Of a DNA stretch of 64,000 nt, positions 49,531-57,785 are shown piece by piece. Origin of the DNA: Luteimonas panaciterrae. GTDB lineage: Bacteria; Pseudomonadota; Gammaproteobacteria; Xanthomonadales; Xanthomonadaceae. The stretch spans positions 1 through 64,000 of the forward strand of contig NZ_JAJAVH010000012.1 of NCBI RefSeq assembly GCF_020511115.1, given 5' to 3'. Under the pieces are notes generated by a model. The model was not told the origin of the DNA, did no database searches, and saw only the letters and a list, made by a program, of their open reading frames with translations. A program made the position numbers and the translations under genes. Numbering within the stretch: the stretch's first letter is position 1; every line of letters starts with the position of its first letter.

Positions 49531-49727
49531 GTGCGCGTGGCTCCGCGCTGTGGCAACACGACGCGCATCAGATGCAGGCGCTCGTCGTCGCTCATCTGCA
49601 GCCAGCGCGTGATCTCCGCGGAACTGCGATGGCACCCGTGACAGAACCCGCCCTCGTCGAGCGTGCATACTCCGATGCATGGCGTCGGAATCGCACGGAT
49701 TGGGGTATTGAGAGGCAGGGCTGTCAT
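49527..49727 (-). CDS. DUF1289-family small Cys-rich protein
   Basis: A 66-residue protein with the DUF1289 pattern: ATPCIGVCTLDEGGFCHGCHRSSAEITRWLQMSDDERLHL (read in parts: PCIGVC, FCHGCHR, and W-x3-SDDER). Four Cys in two pairs suggest a small zinc or iron-sulfur knuckle. ATG 49727 begins the domain; the frame stays open to 49952 but the upstream part is hairpin-rich leader. Function unknown in all bacteria. It is the first gene of the DUF1289-nudL-sseA operon. Confidence 0.88.
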   Translation of the reverse strand: MTALPLNTPIRAIPTPCIGVCTLDEGGFCHGCHRSSAEITRWLQMSDDERLHLMRVVLPQRGATRT

Positions 49728-50046
49728 TGCAGAAGTGAGGATACGGGAAAAAATTACGCCGGGTGAGGAGCCGCGTGTAGTCGATGCCCTATCGGCATCG
49801 ACTGCGGCGACATCGAGCCACGCTGTCGGCGTGGCGAGGGCTTTACGCGCCCGGCCAGGGATGGCCGGGCCGGACATTCCGAAGCAGAACAGTCTCGCCA
49901 AGGATGGCAGCAGAGGATTTTCCCAACATTCGCAGCGGCAAACGAGTGCCAAAAAAATTGCGCCGGCATTAGCCGGCGCAATAGATCAGCAGCAAGTCAT
50001 TTAATGCCCGCCTGCGCGGGGATGACTTGAACGCTATGCGTTCAAG
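49728..50046. other. Hairpin-rich intergenic stretch between fkpA and the DUF1289 operon
   Basis: 319 bases without a credible gene. In order along the plus strand: stem 49779-49803 (AGTCGATGCC / GGCATCGACT), stem 49817-49835 (GCCACGC / GCGTGGC), stem 49849-49870 (GCCCGGCCA / TGGCCGGGC), the fkpA terminator 49951-49981, and a stem ending in the fkpA stop codon (50023-50049). The first three would be in the 5' leader of the DUF1289-nudL-sseA mRNA if transcription starts there. Confidence 0.6.
49951..49981 (-). terminator. Terminator of the FkpA-type gene
   Basis: Minus strand: stem TTGCGCCGGC / GCCGGCGCAA, 4-base loop, then seven U (49951-49957). A textbook intrinsic terminator 66 bases after the stop. 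Confidence 0.95.
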
Positions 50047-50757
50047 TCACTTCACGCTGACCAGCGTGACGTTGAACACGACGGCCTGGTTCGGACCCAC
50101 AGGCGACTGCGGCGTGTTGCCGTAGGCCTGCGCGGCCGGCAGCACCACTTCCCAGTTCGCGCCGGGCGTCATCTGCGTCAGCGCTTCGCGCAGACCGGTC
50201 AGCGGAATCTGGCTGACCTTCAGGCTCACCGGACCACCCTTCTGGCCTTGCGGCGGGTTGGCGGTGTCGACGAAGGTCTGTCCGTCCGACAGCGAACCCT
50301 TGTACTGCAGCGTCACTTCGCTGGCCTGGGTCGGCTTGGCGCCGCTGCCGGCCTTGATCTCGCGGTACTGCACGCCGCTCGGCAGCGTCTTCACGCCGGG
50401 CTTGGCCTTGTTCTGGGCCAGGAAGGCATCGCTCTTGGTCTTGTTCTCGGCCGAAACCTTCTCGAACGCGGCCTTGGCCTTGGCCAGCTGGCGGTCCTGC
50501 ATGCTCTTGACCACGGTGCGCAGCTGATCGACCGGAACCGCCGGCTGCTTCTTGCCGTAGGCGTCCTGCAATGCCTTGATCACGGTGTTGATATCGACGG
50601 CTTCGCCATTCTCGACCAGATCGGCAACGTTGCTGCCCATGTCATAGCCGATCGCATAGCTCAGCTTGCCTTTCTCGGAGGTGGTGTCCTGGGCCGAGGC
50701 AACGCCGGCCGTCAGGGTCAGAGCCGCGAGGGCAGCGGCAAGCAAACGCAACTTCAT
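50047..50757 (-). CDS. fkpA: FKBP-type peptidyl-prolyl isomerase, periplasmic (FkpA/Mip-like)
   Basis: A 236-residue exported protein-folding helper. Start ATG 50757 gives signal peptide MKLRLLAAALAALTLTAGVASA, cleavage before QDTT. The N-terminal helical dimerisation domain (about 30-115: KLSYAIGYDMGSNVADLVEN, VKSMQDRQLAKAKAAFEKV) is followed by the FKBP domain: LPSGVQYREIKAGSG, VTLQYKGSLSDGQTF, LTGLREALTQMTPGANWEVVLP and YGNTPQSPVGPNQAVVFNVTL. ANWEVVLP and AYG match the conserved isomerase pocket. Its stop codon is inside a 12-base stem (50023-50049). Confidence 0.93.
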   Translation of the reverse strand: MKLRLLAAALAALTLTAGVASAQDTTSEKGKLSYAIGYDMGSNVADLVENGEAVDINTVIKALQDAYGKKQPAVPVDQLRTVVKSMQDRQLAKAKAAFEKVSAENKTKSDAFLAQNKAKPGVKTLPSGVQYREIKAGSGAKPTQASEVTLQYKGSLSDGQTFVDTANPPQGQKGGPVSLKVSQIPLTGLREALTQMTPGANWEVVLPAAQAYGNTPQSPVGPNQAVVFNVTLVSVK

Positions 50758-50978
50758 GCTGATGAGTCTCCAGGAATTCCGTGGATGGGCCAACAAGACT
50801 TGGGGCGGTCGAACCGCCCCATTTGGACGGGGTAGGATACCTGCCGCCGGGCTGAATCGCCACTGACGACTGCCCTTACGACCCTCGCCGGCCCGACAAG
50901 TTCCTTGGAATGGCGGGTTCGTCGAAAATTCCGAGCCCGCGCGTTCCGTGCGGATTTTCCACCCAAATACAGGCTCTT

Positions 50979-51761
50979 ATGTCCGATTCGCCCCTGCTGA
51001 TCTCCGACCGTGACGGCGTCCGCGTCATCACCGTGCACCGTCCGGAAAAACTGAATGCGTTGAACGCGGCCACCTTGGACGCCCTGCACACCGCCTTCGA
51101 CGCCGCCGCCGAGGACGCGGCCGTGCGGGTCGTGGTGCTCACCGGCGCGGGCCCGAAGGCTTTCGTGGCCGGCGCAGACATCGCCGAGATGGCCGGCCTG
51201 ACGCCGGTACAGGGGCGCGATTTCTCGCAGCGCGGTCAGCGCATGATGCGGCGCGTGGAGCGCATGCCCAAACCGGTGATCGCGATGATCAACGGCTTCG
51301 CGCTGGGCGGCGGCCTGGAGCTGGCGATGTGCTGCCATCTGCGCATCGCCGCCGACAGCGCCAAGGTCGGGCAGCCGGAGATCAATCTCGGACTGATCCC
51401 GGGATTCGGCGGCACGCAGCGCCTGCTGCGGCTGGCCGGCCGCGCCGCGGCACTCGAACTGTGTCTTGCCGGCGCACCGATCGATGCCGCGCGCGCGCAT
51501 CAGCTCGGCATCGTCAATCGCGTGGTGCCGGCGGCGGAACTGGACGCGGAGACGATGAAGCTCGCCACGCAATTGGCGACGGCGGCACCGCTGGCGTTGC
51601 GCGGCATCCTCGACTGCATCATCCACGGCGGCGAGACCGGACTCGAGGAAGGCTTGGAATACGAGACCGCGCAGTTCGGCCTGATCTTCTCCACCGACGA
51701 CATGCGCGAAGGCACTTCCGCGTTCCTCGAACGGCGGAAGCCGGAATTCCACGGGCGCTGA
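50979..51761 (+). CDS. Enoyl-CoA hydratase (crotonase family)
   Basis: A 260-residue hydratase of fatty-acid or short-chain acyl-CoA metabolism. Oxyanion loops are GPKAFVAGADIAEMAG and INGFALGGGLELAMCCHLRIA; both catalytic Glu are in place (LELAMCC and GQPEINLGLIPGFGGTQRL). C-terminal EYETAQFGLIFSTDDMREGTSAFLERRKPEF is also canonical. Start ATG 50979 (MSDSPLLISDRDG); the frame is open 23 codons further upstream. The arrangement GFGGTQRL is common to 3-hydroxybutyryl-CoA dehydratase-like members. Read in the same direction as the small CPxC gene and nth. Confidence 0.94.
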   Translation: MSDSPLLISDRDGVRVITVHRPEKLNALNAATLDALHTAFDAAAEDAAVRVVVLTGAGPKAFVAGADIAEMAGLTPVQGRDFSQRGQRMMRRVERMPKPVIAMINGFALGGGLELAMCCHLRIAADSAKVGQPEINLGLIPGFGGTQRLLRLAGRAAALELCLAGAPIDAARAHQLGIVNRVVPAAELDAETMKLATQLATAAPLALRGILDCIIHGGETGLEEGLEYETAQFGLIFSTDDMREGTSAFLERRKPEFHGR

Positions 51762-51768
51762 AACTTCG

Positions 51769-52158
51769 ATGTCCGCTCCCGCCGAACCGGATCACGTTGA
51801 CGGCTGCGATAGCGAACTGCGCGCGCGGCTGATCCGGTTGCTGGATACCGACGACGTGGATGCCGCTATCGATGCCGGCTTGATGCAGTACGTGCCCTGC
51901 CCCGCTTGCGATTCCAACGATGCGCAAGCCGCGCTGGATTCCGCGCGCATTCGTGCGACGCAACGGCGACTGACCGACGCCTGGGCAGCGCGCGACCGCT
52001 ATCACGCACGCAATGCACGTCTGCAACGCCGCGAAGCCGAACGCGCGGCGCGGCGCGCGCCCGCGCGCGCTCATGCTGATCCACGAACACCCTCGCTACC
52101 ACCCGCGGCAGCGGCGGCGCTGGCACGCGCCAAGGCGAAGGCGGCAAGCAAGCCATGA
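51769..52158 (+). CDS. Small CPxC protein of unknown function coupled to nth
   Basis: A 129-residue protein I cannot assign. Residues 1-50 contain an acidic helix pair (SELRARLIRLLDTDDVDAAIDAG) and the motif VPCPACDSND (CPxC), which could bind a metal or act as a redox pair, perhaps with the Cys near residue 13. Residues 60-129 are Arg/Ala-rich (WAARDRYHARNARLQRREAERAARRAPARAH) and likely coiled-coil then disordered, possibly nucleic-acid-binding. The start is seven bases after the hydratase stop, and the stop overlaps the nth ATG (ATGA at 52155-52158). Position suggests a role near base-excision repair, by inference only. Confidence 0.75.
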   Translation: MSAPAEPDHVDGCDSELRARLIRLLDTDDVDAAIDAGLMQYVPCPACDSNDAQAALDSARIRATQRRLTDAWAARDRYHARNARLQRREAERAARRAPARAHADPRTPSLPPAAAAALARAKAKAASKP

Positions 52159-52856
52159 CCGCATCCAAGACCGCAGCAAATCGTCGCAGCAAAACGTTGA
52201 AACCCGACGAAGTCCGCGAACTGTTCTCGCGGCTGGCGGAACTCAATCCAAAACCAACTACCGAACTCGTTTACTCCACGCCGTACGAACTTCTAGTCGC
52301 GGTAATCCTGTCGGCGCAAGCAACCGACGTTGGCGTCAACAAGGCCACGCGGCATCTGTTCCCGGTCGCCAACACACCGGCGAAGATGATCGCGCTCGGC
52401 GAGGAAGGTCTGAAGCGCTACATCGCCACCATCGGCCTGTTCAACGGCAAGGCCGCGAACGTGATCGCGATGTCGCGGCAATTGCTGGAGCAGCACGGCG
52501 GCGAAGTGCCGCGCACGCGCGAGGCATTGGAAGCCTTGCCCGGCGTCGGCCGCAAGACCGCGAACGTGGTGCTCAACACGGCCTTTGGTGAGCCGACTAT
52601 CGCCGTGGACACCCACATCTTCCGCGTCTCCAACCGCACCGGGCTGGCGCCGGGCAAGGACGTGCGCGCGGTCGAGGACAAACTCCTGAAAGTGGTGCCG
52701 GCCGAATATCGGCAGGACGCTCACCACTGGCTGATCCTGCACGGCCGTTACGTATGCAAGGCACGCAAGCCGGATTGCCCGCAGTGCGTGATCCGGGATC
52801 TGTGCCGGTTCCCCGACAAGACTCCCGGTGAGCGGGTGAAGACGGGCCCCTTCTGA
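52155..52856 (+). CDS. nth: Endonuclease III
   Basis: A 233-residue DNA glycosylase / AP lyase for oxidised pyrimidines. Helix-hairpin-helix with catalytic Lys: ALEALPGVGRKTANVVLNTA; catalytic Asp in IAVDTHIFRVSNR; iron-sulfur cluster CKARKPDCPQCVIRDLC with the canonical C-X6-C-X2-C-X5-C spacing. The first 20 residues (MTASKTAANRRSKTLKPDEV) are a basic extension. The start is coupled to the CPxC gene. Confidence 0.97.
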   Translation: MTASKTAANRRSKTLKPDEVRELFSRLAELNPKPTTELVYSTPYELLVAVILSAQATDVGVNKATRHLFPVANTPAKMIALGEEGLKRYIATIGLFNGKAANVIAMSRQLLEQHGGEVPRTREALEALPGVGRKTANVVLNTAFGEPTIAVDTHIFRVSNRTGLAPGKDVRAVEDKLLKVVPAEYRQDAHHWLILHGRYVCKARKPDCPQCVIRDLCRFPDKTPGERVKTGPF

Positions 52857-52882
52857 CGATTGCCGGCCCGCCGGGTTCGGCC

Positions 52883-52900
52883 TCGTCATCACTTGGTCAT
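52883..52900 (+). promoter_or_regulatory. PHO-box-like direct repeat upstream of the phosphate porin
   Basis: TCGTCAT-CACT-TGGTCAT: two 7-mers, each 5/7 to the E. coli PhoB half-site CTGTCAT, spaced by 4 bases. About 126 bases before the porin ATG. A second candidate with an exact first half-site, CTGTCAT-CTCA-ACGAAAT (52959-52976), is nearer and followed by CATAAC (52985-52990) as a possible -10. Confidence 0.55.
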
Positions 52901-53025
52901 CGAAACGCAAACTCGACACGAGAGTCTTGAGGATGGCGTGTGTTGCGTCCCGTGCCGGCTGTCATCTCAACGAAATATTCACGCCATAACCTGCGCGGCG
53001 TCTCTCCACGCCCCAGGGCCCTGCC

Positions 53026-54285
53026 ATGAAACTCTCCCGCTCCACCCTCGCGGTTGCCTTGCTGGCAGCCGTCGCCGCGCCCGCGGCGCACGCTGAAATC
53101 ACTCTCGACGTCATCGGCGGCTCCGAAGTCAGCTTCGAAGGCCTGGTCCAGGCCGAAGGCAACTGGTACGACAACGATGTTCTCGATCTCAACAGCGGCG
53201 GTTCCAGCGGCGGCGCCGCCAGCGCCGGCTCCAACGGCAAGAACAGCGAGTTCGGCATCCGCCGTGCCGAGATCATCCTCAAGGGCAAAGGCCCCGGCAA
53301 TTTCGAGTGGACCCTCGGCTACGACGCCAGCAGCAACAAGACGGCGAACGTGACCAATCCGTCCAACGACGACACGACCAAGGTCGGCTCCGACGTCGTC
53401 AGCAGCGGCAAGTGGCTGGACGTCAACATCAAGTACAAGATTGGTGGCAACGCCAACCATTACCTGCAGGTGGGCCAGTACAAGCAGCCCAACAGCATGG
53501 AAGAGCTGTCCAGCACCCGCTTCAACGACTTCATCTCCAAGGCCGCGGTCACCAACACGTATGCGGTTGCCCGCCGCACCGGTATCGCCTACAGCTACGG
53601 CGACAACAACTGGAGCCTGACCGGCAGCGTGTTCGGACGCGAACTGACGCGCAATCTGGGTGAAGGCTCTGGCTATGGCCTGCGCGGCACCTGGGCACCG
53701 ATCAACGAGACCGGCAATATCCTGCACTTCGGCGCGGCCTACGTGACCTACGATGCCCAGGACGTCAACGGTATCAGCACGTTCCGTCTACGCGCGCGTC
53801 CGAACGCCGACCTGGCGCCGGTGCGCCTGGTCGACAGCGGCAATCTGCTCTTCGCCGACGACATCGGCATCTGGAGCGTGGAAGGTCTGTGGGTCAGCGG
53901 CCCGTTCAAGGTGCAGGGCGAGTACTACAACGCCAATCTGAAGCGCAAGAACGGCTTCGACGACTACAAGACCGATGGCGGCTACATCAGCGGCGTGTGG
54001 AACATCTCCGGCGAGACCTGGGGCTACAAGGCCGGCGTGCCGGTCACCAACCTGCCGGAAGATCCGAGCGCCGGTATGTGGCAGCTGGGCCTGCGCTACG
54101 ACACCATCAACCTGGACGACGGTGTCGTGAAGGGCGGCGAGCAGAAGATCTGGACCGCCGGCGTCAACTGGTACTGGCGCTCGAACTTCAAGTTCGCCCT
54201 GAACTACGTCAAGGTGAGCAGCGAGCGCAAGGGCATCAGCGACGATCCGAACATCGTCGAAGGCCGCATCCAGTTCTATTGGTAA
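53026..54285 (+). CDS. Phosphate-selective porin, OprP/OprO-like
   Basis: A 419-residue outer-membrane porin. Signal peptide MKLSRSTLAVALLAAVAAPAAHA, then the start of a 16-strand barrel (SFEGLVQAEGNWYDND, FGIRRAEIILKGKGPGNFEW) and the family's GYDASSNK and YLQVGQYKQPNSMEELSSTRFNDFI. It ends in FYW, an aromatic C-terminal residue as needed for BAM assembly. OprP-type channels have an Arg ladder for phosphate; pore selectivity is inferred from family and from its place beside pst genes and PHO-like sites. A strong terminator follows. Confidence 0.9.
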   Translation: MKLSRSTLAVALLAAVAAPAAHAEITLDVIGGSEVSFEGLVQAEGNWYDNDVLDLNSGGSSGGAASAGSNGKNSEFGIRRAEIILKGKGPGNFEWTLGYDASSNKTANVTNPSNDDTTKVGSDVVSSGKWLDVNIKYKIGGNANHYLQVGQYKQPNSMEELSSTRFNDFISKAAVTNTYAVARRTGIAYSYGDNNWSLTGSVFGRELTRNLGEGSGYGLRGTWAPINETGNILHFGAAYVTYDAQDVNGISTFRLRARPNADLAPVRLVDSGNLLFADDIGIWSVEGLWVSGPFKVQGEYYNANLKRKNGFDDYKTDGGYISGVWNISGETWGYKAGVPVTNLPEDPSAGMWQLGLRYDTINLDDGVVKGGEQKIWTAGVNWYWRSNFKFALNYVKVSSERKGISDDPNIVEGRIQFYW

Positions 54286-54319
54286 TCGCTGCCGGCAATC
54301 CGGATAGCACCGCAAAAAG

Positions 54320-54352
54320 AAAGAGCACGGCCACTGGCCGTGCTCTTTTTTT
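54320..54352. terminator. Terminator downstream of the porin
   Basis: Stem AAAGAGCACGGCC / GGCCGTGCTCTTT with a 3-base loop, followed by a T-run to 54352. The flanking A-run lets it serve the convergent LysM gene as well. Confidence 0.93.
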
Positions 54353-54376
54353 GTTTGCGTGCCGGAATGACTTCGC

Positions 54377-55684
54377 TTACTTCGCGGCCGCCTGATCGAT
54401 GAGCTTGTTCAAGGTCGCGTCGTTGCCGTAGCGCTCCTTCAGTTCCTGCACACTCACGCCTTCGCCAAGCTCCTGCTTCGCGGCATTCACGAATGCCGTG
54501 TCGGCGGTGCTGATGGCATTGGTATCGCTCTTGCCATGAGCATCGGCGACGCTCTTGGCAGCCGCATTGGTGTCATACGCCGACGACAGCGGCGCGCTCT
54601 GCGTGGCTTCGCCACCGATCGGGTTAGTCGCGCTCGCCGGCTTGCCGGCGGCATCGACGATCTTGTCGATGGTGGCGTCATCCAGCTTCACATGCTCGTC
54701 GGCCTTCAGGCGCGCCTTGATGGCATCCGGGCTGGAACCGCTGGCCAGCTCGCTCCGGATCGACTGCTCCAGATCGATCTTCGCCGCGGCGATCGCGTTC
54801 TCCTTACCGGTGACCTGGCTGTCGGTGCTGGCGCTCCTGGATTGCGCCTCCGACACCTGATGCGCCGCGCGCCCGGTGGACAGAACCTGATCAACCAGTT
54901 TGTTGAGATCGGGATCGTTGCCGTAGCGCGCCTTGATCTCATCGGCGCTGGTGCCCTGCGCCAATTCCTCGGTGACCGCGCCCTTGAAATCGTCCTGCGC
55001 CTTGGTCAGCTGATTCTGTTTGTTGGTGCTCTGGCTGTCGGTGCTGACATGCAGACCACGCGCCTCGTCGTAGGCCTTGGCGGCGGCGTTGGCGTCGGCG
55101 GCCGGCGTCAGCGGCGCGCCTTCGCGCGAACCGCCGAGGGGATTGGAAGCGCTCGCCGGCTTGGAGGCGGCGTCCACGATCCGGTCGATGTCGGCATCGC
55201 TGACATTGGGAAGATCCTGCGACTTCAGGCGCGACTTGATGTCGTTGGGATCGCCGCCAGCGGCGATCTCCTGACGGACGGCGGCATCGAGGTTGGCCTC
55301 GGCATCGGCCGTGGCGCTTTCCTTGCCGGTGACCTGGGAATCGGTGCTGGCCGGCTGCGACTTGGTATCGCTCAGATCGCGCGCGGCGGCATCGGTCTTC
55401 TCGGGCGAACCCTCCTTGCCACGCACGAACACCGTCTCGCCCGGATAGATCAGGTCGGGATTGCGTTCGGCGTACTGCGGATTGTCCTTGTAGAAGGCCT
55501 GCATGTTCGGCGGATTGCCGTAGCCGTTCTCGGCGGCGATCTGGCTCAGGTTGTCGCCGGGCTGGACCGTGTACGGCGTCGTGCCATCCGGCGGCTTGAC
55601 CTCGCCCGATTTCACTTCGTCGATCGTGACCAGGGCCGAGTCGTTGAACTTCGGACCCGCATAGGAAATGTCACCGTTTGCCAT
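54377..55684 (-). CDS. LysM-domain protein with two long tandem repeats, no signal peptide
   Basis: A 435-residue protein. Residues 37-88 form one LysM peptidoglycan-binding domain (PYTVQPGDNLSQIAAENG to LIYPGETVFV). Two repeats of about 150 residues follow (112-270 and 285-435), each starting STDSQVTGKE, then a block ending DAA-KPASA-NP-GG, then EELAQGTSADEIKARYGNDP-LNKL-DQ-like ends. The C-terminus is Ala/Lys-rich. ATG 55684 is the natural start; there is no signal peptide or membrane helix, so secretion would need a non-classical or dedicated route. The DEIKARYGND / DAIKARLK pattern may be a small helical motif. Function unknown; it lies between the porin and pstS. Confidence 0.8.
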   Translation of the reverse strand: MANGDISYAGPKFNDSALVTIDEVKSGEVKPPDGTTPYTVQPGDNLSQIAAENGYGNPPNMQAFYKDNPQYAERNPDLIYPGETVFVRGKEGSPEKTDAAARDLSDTKSQPASTDSQVTGKESATADAEANLDAAVRQEIAAGGDPNDIKSRLKSQDLPNVSDADIDRIVDAASKPASASNPLGGSREGAPLTPAADANAAAKAYDEARGLHVSTDSQSTNKQNQLTKAQDDFKGAVTEELAQGTSADEIKARYGNDPDLNKLVDQVLSTGRAAHQVSEAQSRSASTDSQVTGKENAIAAAKIDLEQSIRSELASGSSPDAIKARLKADEHVKLDDATIDKIVDAAGKPASATNPIGGEATQSAPLSSAYDTNAAAKSVADAHGKSDTNAISTADTAFVNAAKQELGEGVSVQELKERYGNDATLNKLIDQAAAK

Positions 55685-55853
55685 GCTGGGAAACCCGCGG
55701 AAATGAAGGCTCCCACACGCTAACGCCGCGCGGTGCGGATGGCATCTGGGGGCGACCCTAGGCGAGCACGAATCCAGTACGAACTGGGTCACGGATCGGA
55801 TCGCAGCCCTTTCGAGAGGGCAAACCGTCGGCGTGGCCACCCTTGCCATCAAA

Positions 55854-55871
55854 TTGTCACGAAACCGTTAT
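55854..55871 (+). promoter_or_regulatory. PHO-box-like direct repeat upstream of the first pstS
   Basis: TTGTCAC-GAAA-CCGTTAT, 6/7 and 5/7 matches to CTGTCAT/C, with the expected 4-base A-rich spacer; 61 bases before the ATG at 55933. Confidence 0.6.
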
Positions 55872-55932
55872 GGAATGTGCACAGCCGGGCGACGCCCGCC
55901 TCTTTCCTGCATCCCATCCGGGGGACACGTTC

Positions 55933-56952
55933 ATGTTCAGCAAGATCAACGTCCGCATCGCCACGCTCGCGCTGGCGGCGGCCTTTACCGTCAACGCCCA
56001 TGCCGCCGACGTCACCGGCGCGGGCGCCTCGTTCATCTATCCGGTGATGAGCAAGTGGTCGTCCGATTACTCCAAGGCGACCGGCAAGCAGGTGAATTAC
56101 CAGTCGATCGGCTCCGGCGGCGGTATCGCCCAGATCAAGGCCGGCACGGTCGATTTCGGTTCCTCCGACGCGCCGCTGAAGCCCGATGACCTGGCCAAGT
56201 CCGGCCTCGCCCAGTTCCCGTCGGTGATCGGCGGCGTGGTGCCGGTGATCAACGTGCCGGGCATCGCCTCGGGCGCGCTGAAGCTCGACGGCGAGACCCT
56301 CGGCAACATCTTCCTCGGCAAGATCACCAAGTGGAACGATCCGGCCATCGTCGCCCTCAACGGCGGCGTGACGCTGCCCGACAGCAAGATCACGATCGTG
56401 CATCGCTCCGACGGCTCGGGCACCAGCTTCAACTTCACCAACTACCTGTCCAAGGTCAACGCGGACTGGAAGAGCAAGGTCGGCGAAGGCACTTCGGTGA
56501 AATGGCCGATCGGCATCGGCGGCAAGGGCAACGAGGGCGTCGCGGCCTACGTGAAGCAGATCAAGGGCGGCATCGGCTACGTCGAGTTCTCCTACGCGCT
56601 GCAGAACAAGCTCACCTTCACGCGCATGAAGAACGCCGCCGGCAACTTCGTGCAGCCACGCGACGATACCTTCCAGGCCGCCGCCGCGGGCGCCGACTGG
56701 GCCAACGCCAAGGACTTCTACCTGGTGATGACCAACGCCGCTGGCGAGAACTCCTGGCCGATCACCGCCACCAACTTCATCCTCATGTACAAGCAGCCGA
56801 AGAACGCGGCTAGTGCCAAGGACGCGAAGGAATTCTTCAAGTGGGTGTACGCCAACGGCGACGCCCAGGCCAAGGCGCTCGATTACGTGCCGCTGCCCGA
56901 CAGCCTGGTGCAGCAGATCGAAGCGTACTGGTCGCAGAACATGTCTTACTGA
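55933..56952 (+). CDS. pstS: Phosphate ABC transporter substrate-binding protein
   Basis: A 339-residue periplasmic phosphate-binding protein. Signal peptide MFSKINVRIATLALAAAFTVNAHA. Ligand loops: VTGAGASFIYPVMSKWSSDY, YQSIGSGGGIAQIKAGTVDFGSSDAPL (the GSGGG phosphate loop), VHRSDGSGTSFNFTNYL, and GGKGNEGVAAYVKQIKGGIGY. Closely related to the second PstS at 57865. The start is fixed by the signal peptide; the frame is open to 55843. A terminator follows, so this copy is transcribed alone from a PHO-like promoter. Confidence 0.96.
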   Translation: MFSKINVRIATLALAAAFTVNAHAADVTGAGASFIYPVMSKWSSDYSKATGKQVNYQSIGSGGGIAQIKAGTVDFGSSDAPLKPDDLAKSGLAQFPSVIGGVVPVINVPGIASGALKLDGETLGNIFLGKITKWNDPAIVALNGGVTLPDSKITIVHRSDGSGTSFNFTNYLSKVNADWKSKVGEGTSVKWPIGIGGKGNEGVAAYVKQIKGGIGYVEFSYALQNKLTFTRMKNAAGNFVQPRDDTFQAAAAGADWANAKDFYLVMTNAAGENSWPITATNFILMYKQPKNAASAKDAKEFFKWVYANGDAQAKALDYVPLPDSLVQQIEAYWSQNMSY

Positions 56953-56984
56953 TGCTCTCTCCTGTGGGTCCTCTCCATGACCAT

Positions 56985-57010
56985 GCGGGCCTTCGGGCCC
57001 GCTTTTTTTT
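56985..57010 (+). terminator. Terminator of the first pstS
   Basis: GCGGGCC-TTCG-GGCCCGC stem followed by eight T. Strong; separates the first pstS from the LysE gene and the second pstS. Confidence 0.94.
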
Positions 57011-57018
57011 GCGGGGAG

Positions 57019-57651
57019 TCAGCCGCGCTGCTGCGCCGCGAGCCGCAGGCCGAGCGCGATGAACACCGTGCCGGTCAGGCGCTGACGCCAGCGTCCGGCA
57101 CCACCGCGGAAACGGCTTCCGAAACGACCGACCGCGAAGCTCAGGAACAGATCGTTGGCGAATCCGACTATCGCCAGCAGCGCGCCGAGAATCAGGAACT
57201 GCAGCCACACCATCCCGCGCTCCGGACGCACGAACTGCGGCAGGAACGCCAGGAAGAACAGCGCCACCTTGGGGTTGAGCAGACCAGTCAGCACCGAACG
57301 CAGATAAACGCTGCGCGCCGAGACCGGTACCGCCTCTTCTTCCGTGCCGGAAACATCGCCACCGCTGCGCCAGGCCTTGATGCCGAGCCAGATCAGATAG
57401 GCCGCGCCGCAATACTTGATCACCTCGAACGCCAGCGCCGAGGTCGCCAGTAGCGCCGACAGGCCGAGGCCGGCGGCAACGGCATGCAGCAGGGTCGCCG
57501 TCTCCAGTCCGAGCCCGGCATGCACGCCGCGGCGCATGCCGCCGCCGGCGGCGTTGGCCGCGATCCAGGCGGTGCCAGGCCCCGGCATCAGCACCAGTAC
57601 GACCGCGGCGGCCAGATAGGCGATCAGGGTATGGGCATCGAACAACGGCAT
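57019..57651 (-). CDS. LysE/RhtB-family amino-acid exporter
   Basis: A 210-residue inner-membrane exporter with five or six helices. Family N-terminus: LIAYLAAAVVLVLMPGPGTAWIAANAAGGG contains the PGP motif (LMPGPGTAW), then GMRRGVHAGLGLETATLLHAVAAGLGLSALL and RSVLTGLLNPKVALFFLAFLPQF. Exports amino acids (homoserine, threonine, leucine or others). It lies on the opposite strand between the two pstS genes, interrupting the phosphate block; no obvious reason for its presence there. Confidence 0.92.
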   Translation of the reverse strand: MPLFDAHTLIAYLAAAVVLVLMPGPGTAWIAANAAGGGMRRGVHAGLGLETATLLHAVAAGLGLSALLATSALAFEVIKYCGAAYLIWLGIKAWRSGGDVSGTEEEAVPVSARSVYLRSVLTGLLNPKVALFFLAFLPQFVRPERGMVWLQFLILGALLAIVGFANDLFLSFAVGRFGSRFRGGAGRWRQRLTGTVFIALGLRLAAQQRG

Positions 57652-57785
57652 GAGGCGTCCCTGGATGGGGGCGCCCGGCAGAGCGCCCTAAGCCCAGTGT
57701 GCCGCTGAATCACCGATCGCGGCGACTCCGCCGTGGGACTGAGCATTTCAGGCCGTTTTCGCCGTCCCGGTGCCGCCCGTCTCGT

